From Theodoxus fluviatilis (lineage: Eukaryota > Mollusca > Gastropoda > Cycloneritida > Neritidae), in assembly GCA_034096865.1 (NCBI GenBank), contig JAWQFJ010010137.1:125001-150000 (forward strand): a stretch of 25,000 nt of DNA. Direction: 5' to 3'. The position numbers and the translations under genes were made by a program. Below, one piece after another: positions 18,801 to 25,000 of the stretch. Every line of letters begins with the position of its first letter. Within the stretch, counting starts at the first letter, position 1. Below the pieces are notes generated by a model. The model was not told where the DNA came from, ran no database searches, and saw only the letters and a program-made list of their open reading frames with translations.

Positions 18801-21800
18801 GTCAGCAGTCTAGACTCCACCCACAGACCTGGGAGCGATTTGCCTCAATTTCCTGGTGGAATTTCCCCTCGAAACACCAGCGATTTGCCCCATACCAGCG
18901 CGCTGCAGTAATGACACCATGAACCGTTTAGCCATTTGACGACACGAAAAGGCTAGGCCACTCCGTCAACCTTTGAGCATGTAAGCAAACGAACGAGATG
19001 TAGAGCCTTCATACAGAGATCCTGTCTGGACTGCAGATGTAATGACCCCGAAGGGTCTTTCTAGAGAAATTAACATGCATGCGGAAGGGCAATTCATACG
19101 ACCACCTTGCTGTCTTCGATAAACACAGAGAACTTCAACATCAGCCAGAGAAGCTGATCCATTCAGCATGACGAGTGCGTTCTTTCTGTCAATCTGTTTG
19201 CAGCAGAAGTAGAGTTATCACGTGTTCCCCTGGCCGTTCCATCGAATTTCCATTTGTGATGATCAGCAGTCAGGAGGATCGAACCTTAATTTCCCGGGCA
19301 ATTATCCCCACAGCAGGACAACCACCGGGTCCCGTTGAGCTGGTCCTTTTTTTCTGCGCACCAAATCCGCCGATGCTATTGATTTCCCGGGCACACACAA
19401 AGCCTTCCCTGGCTTAGCGATAAACACAGAGGTAAGAAGCAGACCATCTAGTGGAATATGCAGATGAATAGGTCGTCATTCAGGCCAAGTACTAACGTAG
19501 TGCAGACGCTCGTACCCTGCCTGATTCATGAACAGAGGACGAATTCTCCATGTGTACGTCACGACATGATACTGTGCATATTGTTCTTTGCGTGCCATCC
19601 CCATAACTTTTCTACAGAAAATACTTAATCGTTTAGAGTAAGACCATTAAGCACGACTGCGTCTACAAGCTGACTCTGTGTTCAGGATGGAGTAAGACAA
19701 GCGTACAGACGATGTCTGCTGTCTTGAAGTACCACACCCAGCGTCTCGTGGTCACATTCTTTTACTTGTCTAATGTCGGCGACACGGCATTATTAGGCTG
19801 ACATTGGAAGCTGTAGACTAGTTTTTTTGTACTAAGCCAATGCAACGTAGGAAGGCCATACTGAAGAAACAATCACACCCAACAGGAAGACAGCACACTG
19901 ACGGGGTTCTCTTTCCGACATCATCAAGCCGGCATAGAACAAAGTACTGGTAACTCCCTCGGAGAATGGAGCCGGCATTCCTCCGACCACTCTCCACACA
20001 GACTGCAATGTAACCAAAGACGCTTATGTCAAGGCCGATTGTGTGTCCCTTAAGGTGTTTTCAACCGAAAATGTACTGTCGCATCGAGCGAGAGAGATAT
20101 GGTTATCTCGACTTGTCGCTCCTTAATTCACTGCTTCTTTGAGCTGCGAATATTTAAGGACCATGGTCTGTGAACAACTCTCCACAAAGACCGCAATGTG
20201 ATCCCGGAGAGATTAATCCGGTGCTCGTCGTTTCTGTTGATGCGCCTTGCAGGCGACGTTGCCTATTCGGCCTCAGCACGATGCAGGCTCAATCTAGATA
20301 CAACGCTCCCTTGAACTAGAAGCGCCCGCTGTCGAAAGGAGGGTCACGGAGAAGTAAGACCGCCATGACAAATCTCTCTGCATTGACGCCTGCGACCCAG
20401 TGAACACATGCACAGTTTTCAAGGGGGCTTTCCTTCATCCCACTGGCACACGCTGCGCTTCACTATCACCTGGGCAACAATCCAGTCGCCTCAACACCGC
20501 CTTTGTCAGCTCTCCGTAGGGAATCCAGAAACACAAGAAATATAACGATCATATGACACTGTTCAAGGCTCAGCTACCGCGGCATGATGAAGGACACAGG
20601 TCTGTCGGCAAGGCCTCATAATAGGAGAGGTAGGTCAACTGTCCCTGACGCTGCAAGCACTGTCCACTGCACGGCAGGCGAGGCGGCCGCCGTGTGTCCG
20701 TGTGCGTGGCCACAGTATTGACCTCCACTCGCTGTCCACTCCTCCAGACACGTCACAGCCAGGAGCTGTGTCTGGAAGCTGCCTTACACCGTCAACGCCT
20801 CGCCACTGTGCTCGCTCTTGGCCAGCAGTTTGCAGAGGCGCCAATGGAATGAAAACCCCAGCGCATGTCGACTGGCGATTGGAAGACCCAGGAATGCAGA
20901 CAAAACGAGGAACAAACTGCCGTCCAGCAGCCCTCGCAATCCCAAGGGAGTTCAGCAGAGGGAAATGGAATTAGAACATTTCTCCTCTTTTCGACTTTTT
21001 ATGGGTGCGTAGGTTTGCTTCCGTCATAATGTTGAAGGTTTGAATGTAACCGCAGACGGAGAGGTTTCGAGTTCACGAGAGAGAGAGAGTGCCGCAAGCT
21101 TATGTTTAATTTATGATATCAAATTCGCAGACACTAAGCCGTGACCCCGAGAACAAGAGGAGCAGATGCAGGCTGCTCGAATATCATAGAACCCCTTGCG
21201 GCAGCCAGACTCCTCTGCCCACTCCACCAGCCAACCGTTTTTCCCAATCGAATATTCATTTCCTGCGAAAGAAAAAAAATCAGCAAAAAATCAGCAACCC
21301 AATCACCAACATAACCCGAAAAAAAATATTATACCCTCTTCAATTGTCCTTTGTCACCATGCACGGTGATGTGCGGACGACAGCCAGCGAAAGGAGACGC
21401 TGCATTATTCATGAGTTGCAGGTCCTAGCACGTGGACAGCTTCGCAATGGGATGGCTTGGCCAGGAAGGTTCAATCAATCGAAGCTCCATGTCAGCACGA
21501 CCACATTGACACAGCCAGCTCGGAATCGGACTGGCTTTTCCCCAAAGGTCGCCAAGGCACCACCCAGCCCTGTAGACTTTCCAGGTCTTCGGGGCATGAA
21601 AAAACACGATGGCTGCCTGCAGTGGTCAGAACACAGAGGCCAGGGCCTATGGTGCTTGTCCTGCTTTGAATGCAACGCTTGGTTTCAGGGTTAGGGGACA
21701 GAAATACAGTTGGAGGCAGATGCAACGCCAGTCATAATTCACTGGCTTATTACACCACAGATGATAAGCGTTGAGATTACTTGGTGTCCAGAATTTTCCG

Positions 21801-23530
21801 TCATGGTGAAGGAGAGTTAAAAGTGTCTCTAATGCTCTAGGATACAAAAGAGCGAGAGAAATTTGCTAGCAGCCTTTCCACAGTGGACGAATCACAGTTG
21901 CAGCAACTGCCATAGAGCACAATTGACATTGCCTTGACATCCCATTTTCCATAGTAAAAAAATACCACACTACCAGACTTGAAGATTCACATACAACAAA
22001 AGAAGTCACATTGCTATACGTTCATCTGGTAACAGAGATAAACAGTCAAACAGGCTCTCCACAACTCTGAAGAGAATTCAAATCTCAAGGGAAAAGTTGA
22101 CCGTTTCCAGATACATGTAAGTTTGTTTTCATCTATGAAGAATTCAGGCCTAGAGTTTCTTTACACACATCACAGGAACTACAAATCAAATCGCTCGAAG
22201 AAGGCGCACTTCTATACGGCGCTGGCACCACGTCTCAGCAGCGAGGCACGCAAACCTGCCATTTCACATACACTGGAGTGCACGTGGACAATCACCGCCG
22301 CCAAATGCAGGGGAGAGAACTAGACCTTATTGTGAGTCTTGGCGACAGATCGGACGAATGAACCCACTGAGACAAATTCACAGCGTTTAAAACAACACTC
22401 CGCGAGACCACGAAACGGGTTTCCAATCCTTTTTAACAAATGAAACGCACGGCAGGATTCTACAGCTTCTGAAAATACATAGTAGATGCAGCTCTTTTAG
22501 CACATTGTCCATATCTACATATAATTCTTACGCTCAGCATAGTGTAAACACAATGGCATTCTTTGATTTCTTCCACCTATGCAGAGGAAACTCCAGGCAC
22601 ACCATCGGCGGCAGAGAGGAAGGTTCAAAAGGGCTGTCACAGGCCTGGCAGACGCAGGTCAGAGAGCCTCTGACGTCACTGCGAGAGTAGTTCATTATTC
22701 CTGAGTACACAAGGCAAGGCACCGCGACCGCCCTGATCAGATGCTGCTCCTGACGCCCTGTCACCAGCACCAGCACCGCCAGCAGACTGGAGATGCTATC
22801 GCTGAAATACCATGGCGGATTGCGGCATATATACTTTTTGCGGTTCTTTCATTCCAGCGCACCGAACAGATCCCATGAAAGAGATCATCAATCCATAGTC
22901 ACAGTCCACGTTAATAAAGCTGCGATTTGCCTATAGCTTACTTGTGAGCATCTCACGGCAACATAAGTAGAACTACATTACATTTGCTTTTCCATTATCC
23001 ACTGGGTCATTAGGGAGAGAACTGGTGAAATGACAACAGAGATGGAAAGGATTTTTTACAAGTAAAAAAAACCCAACTGAATCGCCTCAAGTTATGTCTG
23101 AATATTCATTCCCGGCTCAGTCCACTTTTGTGTGAGCATGGCTGTAAGTAGAGATCCAGTGGTGTGCTGTTTCTTGTTTTTGGAAGAACATAACCACACT
23201 AAGTCAGTCGTTCACCAGACACTGTAGACTATCATCAATGCTGAGTACATCAGTCGCCTTCTGACCACTTTCAACATTTCAGGCTAAGGCAACAGCAGCG
23301 TTGCTTTTCTGGATGTTCAGATCCTGCAGTACCACAAAGCATCTGGACACACAGCGAGCTGCCTATGGTCAGCATAGGAGAAGCACTGGGAATCCAAATG
23401 ATGGAAATATTCACATTTCACATTCATCCTCAGAGTTAAGTCTAGCATGCCTCCTCAAAGAGTTCCATCTGCAGTAAGGAATCAGGCAGCTGTAGTGGAA
23501 GGAGGAACAGCAGCTGCTGGAGGAGTGACA
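15881..23530. other. Long non-coding stretch (intron or intergenic), no recognised gene
   Basis: About 7.6 kb with frames no longer than 193 codons (21113-21694, plus strand), none with a motif I recognise and several overlapping frames on both strands. GC-rich islands at about 18500-18900 and 20630-20950 have no clear exon. A diverged direct repeat links 19989-20016 (CTCTCCACACAGACTGCAATG) and 20180-20202 (CTCTCCACAAAGACCGCAATG), shown as 20-base-scale matches. If the C2 gene has more 5' exons, they may hide here but were not detectable by eye. Confidence 0.4.
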
Positions 23531-23719
23531 TCAGCAACAGCAGCAGCAACTGTATACAGTGCGGAGGGATGGACACTGGGAGGAGATGTGGGGAGGCCCA
23601 GGGTTCAGCTCATTATCTCCGATTGCCCAAGCCCTATGGCCCCAAGGGAGAGACAGCATTGAGCTAAATATACTTCGCTCAGCGCGAGAAGAACCACTGC
23701 ATTGGCAGTCCTGCATCAA
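23531..23719 (-). pseudogene. Short frame with a 2A-like ribosome-skipping motif (possible LINE remnant)
   Basis: A 62-codon minus-strand frame contains GDNELNPGP (codons at 23594-23620). This satisfies the 2A consensus D-x-E-x-N-P-G-P, at which ribosomes skip a peptide bond. 2A-like motifs near the start of ORFs are known from several invertebrate non-LTR retrotransposons as well as from RNA viruses. The frame ends in a Cys run caused by a CAG/CTG repeat (near 23535-23552). No reverse transcriptase is seen downstream (lower coordinates). It may be the 5' scrap of a LINE, or a chance match. Confidence 0.3.
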
Positions 23720-23756
23720 GTCTGGAGAGGACGAGCGGGGAAAAGCAATTCGCTAA

Positions 23757-24075
23757 TGAGTCCAACAGGGATGTGCTAGTATGTACAGCTTGCTCGTATA
23801 AGGGTTTAAAAAAATGTTGTGGTATGCACAGTTACAATGTGACCTATGAAACCGTGTACCTTTTTCTACTCTTTTCCCTCTCTCTTTGGTTAGAATTGAC
23901 AGTCTGATCAAAAACATCAGCAAGATTTCCGTACTGTGAGATACGGTACATCTGATGAACGAAGTGTAATTTTACCAGATTAAAAAGCTTATCATAGTTT
24001 TTGTCCTGAACCGACAGATGGTGGACGAGGGAAAGCAAGGTAGTCTATTTTTTTTAAACGGAGATATCCGACACG
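23757..24075. other. No recognised gene; small hairpin
   Basis: A 64-codon minus-strand frame here has no known motif. A small inverted repeat, CCGTA and TACGG, lies around 23929-23946. Otherwise nothing is seen. Confidence 0.45.
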
Positions 24076-24178
24076 CACGTGCGCGGGCGCAAACACACAC
24101 AAACGCACACAAACAAACGTAAACACACAAAAAAGCAGACAGGCATGCATGCACGCGCGCGCACACACACACACACGG
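24076..24178. repeat. (CA)n/(CG)n mixed alternating tract
   Basis: Alternating purine-pyrimidine sequence with CACGCACGTGCGCGGGCGC, later GCATGCATGCACGCGCGCGC and (CA)9. It can adopt Z-DNA. It leads directly into the CT and CCTC tracts. Confidence 0.92.
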
Positions 24179-24179
24179 A

Positions 24180-24186
<7 letters not shown>

Positions 24187-24256
<70 letters not shown>
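24187..24256. repeat. (CT)35 microsatellite
   Basis: Seventy uninterrupted bases of CT. The Ser/Leu-repeat and Arg/Glu-repeat frames are artefacts. Confidence 0.98.
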
Positions 24257-24260
<4 letters not shown>

Positions 24261-24384
24261 CCTCCCTCCCTCCCTCCCTCCCTCCCTCCCTCCCTCCCTC
24301 CCTCCCTCCCTCCCTCCCTCCCTCCCTCCCTCCCTCCCTCCCTCCCTCCCTCCCTCCCTCCCTCCCTCCCTCCCTCCCTCCCTC
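24257..24384. repeat. (CCTC)32 microsatellite
   Basis: About 128 bases of the perfect tetramer CCTC directly after the CT tract. Together they give nearly 200 bases of pure pyrimidine on the plus strand, a strong candidate for triplex (H-DNA) formation. The perfect register suggests recent expansion. Confidence 0.98.
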
Positions 24385-24387
24385 TCC

Positions 24388-24758
24388 AATTTACGACGAC
24401 ACCAAAGATCCTATATGTAGTAAATACAGGGTCCTTGACGACACGGAGAAAAGGAGATTACAGCTCTAAATCACCTGCACAGCACACGACCACTCAAACT
24501 GCGTGACTGCAAGAAGACGTGGCGTCCTTGCTCTATACCCAGGCCTCCAGTAGAACACCATTGTCCAGCTGCCCAGGGGGCAGACCAGCCTGAAATATTG
24601 ATGTAATGCGCGCATACGTCCATGGCTCAGTGTCACTTCTGGAAAATCGCTCCATCCTCAGGGTTCCATGAAGCCATAATTCATCAGAGGCTGAGCATTC
24701 TTTAGACGGGGAGCAATTTTCCTCTGTTACACCGGCTGCATACTCTTGCACGGCTTAC
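24388..24758. other. Unassigned; minus-strand frame of 72 codons
   Basis: The frame at 24533-24751 (minus) ends with a stretch PPGQLDNGVLLEAWV. I do not recognise it. It lies just downstream of the candidate exon at 24759-24930 but is not clearly joined to it. Confidence 0.3.
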
Positions 24759-24930
24759 CCGCCTCGCCTTCGTGGTGGTTGATGGGCCCCAGAAAAAGTC
24801 GCCCTTGGGAGATTAGGCCCACGGCATTGCCACCAAGGAAGATCTCCCACCCAATTTTGGTCTGAGAAGACTTGAAGGTCTGGCCCGTGTCATTGTGGGC
24901 TTTGGTCTCAACGCAAACATTTCCATTATC
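24759..24930 (-). CDS. Unidentified coding-like exon candidate
   Basis: The minus strand reads DNGNVCVETKAHNDTGQTF, then IGWEIFLGGNAVGLISQGRL and FLGPINHHEGEAG, with mostly G or C in third codon positions, and stops at a good donor site (GCGG|GTAAGC, 24753-24758). The peptide is balanced in composition and looks real, but I cannot name a family. The upstream border is unclear: an AG just inside the SINE tail at 24930, or one near 24891. It could be an exon of the same minus-strand gene or of a neighbour, or part of an unrecognised repeat. Confidence 0.3.
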
Positions 24931-24933
24931 CTT

Positions 24934-25000
24934 GATGATGATGATGATGATGTCTACTTGTATAGCGCACGTATCCATGCTGGCAGCATGCTCAAGGCGC
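24934..25000 (-). mobile_element. 3' tail of an interspersed repeat with (ATC)n end (window edge)
   Basis: On the minus strand the window begins GCGCCTTGAGCATGCTGCC, then ATGGATACGTGCGCTATACAAG, shown here in two parts (ATGGATACG and TGCGCTATACAAG), then (ATC)6. 'GCGCCTTGAGCAT...GCGCTATAYAAG' followed by a simple repeat is the usual 3' end of many SINE and some LINE families in marine animals. Only the tail is inside the window. Confidence 0.55.

Noticed and set aside
21113..21694. 193-codon plus-strand frame, the longest in the window
   Set aside because: No recognisable domain, A-rich low-complexity part (AAAAAATCAGC), and competing frames on both strands over the same bases. Probably chance.
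24054..24469. Ser-Leu/Pro-Pro-Ser-Leu and Gly-Gly-Arg-Glu frames
   Set aside because: Translations of (CT)n and (CCTC)n; no flanking coding signal.

Overview
The window is eukaryotic, almost certainly from an invertebrate animal. It has no operons or long open frames. Short exons with GT-AG borders sit in large introns full of microsatellites, a tRNA-derived SINE, an inverted-repeat element and a complete LTR retroelement. The (CA)n, (CT)n and (CCTC)n tracts, the SINE and the 'GATTATGTTTTACGCTCGGTTTGTT-like' repeat suggest a marine invertebrate, perhaps a mollusc or other lophotrochozoan. That placement is inference, not proof.

Host gene. The one confidently identified protein-coding gene is on the minus strand. 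Three consecutive exons (13438-13605, 3649-3757 and 2366-2523) join in frame to encode a full C2A domain of about 145 residues, of the synaptotagmin-14/16 type. It has the family's calcium-independent features: the loop aspartates that bind calcium are mostly absent, and there is an RLYGVERM-type segment. The rest of the gene (N-terminal membrane part and C2B) is not recognised and probably lies outside the window. A weak candidate upstream exon is at 15829-15880.

Retroelement. The intron between the first two exons is 9,680 bp, of which 8,495 bp (4840-13334) is a nearly intact, recently inserted LTR retrotransposon on the minus strand. It landed in a (CA)n microsatellite about 100 bp past the 5' splice site. 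Its two LTRs are unusually long (2,735 and 2,743 bp) and nearly identical, with TGTCGC...GCGACA ends, a 5-bp CACAC target duplication and a TGG-type primer binding site. The 3.0-kb interior has no reverse transcriptase, protease or integrase. It keeps only the start of a gag-like frame plus two families of tandem repeats, one of them hairpin-forming. This is the architecture of a non-autonomous large retrotransposon derivative (LARD).

Other regions. 2650-3170 (in the second intron) is an inverted-repeat element whose arms resemble Penelope-like/hammerhead-associated repeats. Between its arms lies a convincing histone-mRNA 3' processing signal (stem-loop plus CAAGAAAGA). Two copies of one tRNA-derived SINE lie at about 1600-1758 and 3930-4185. 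13663-14480 is a long TGG/TGA-rich tract just upstream of an exon. From 14.5 kb to 25 kb the sequence is mostly intron-like or intergenic, with a poly-G tract, a 2A-like motif (GDNELNPGP), a compound CA/CT/CCTC microsatellite, a possible unidentified exon (24759-24930) and the tail of another SINE at the right edge.
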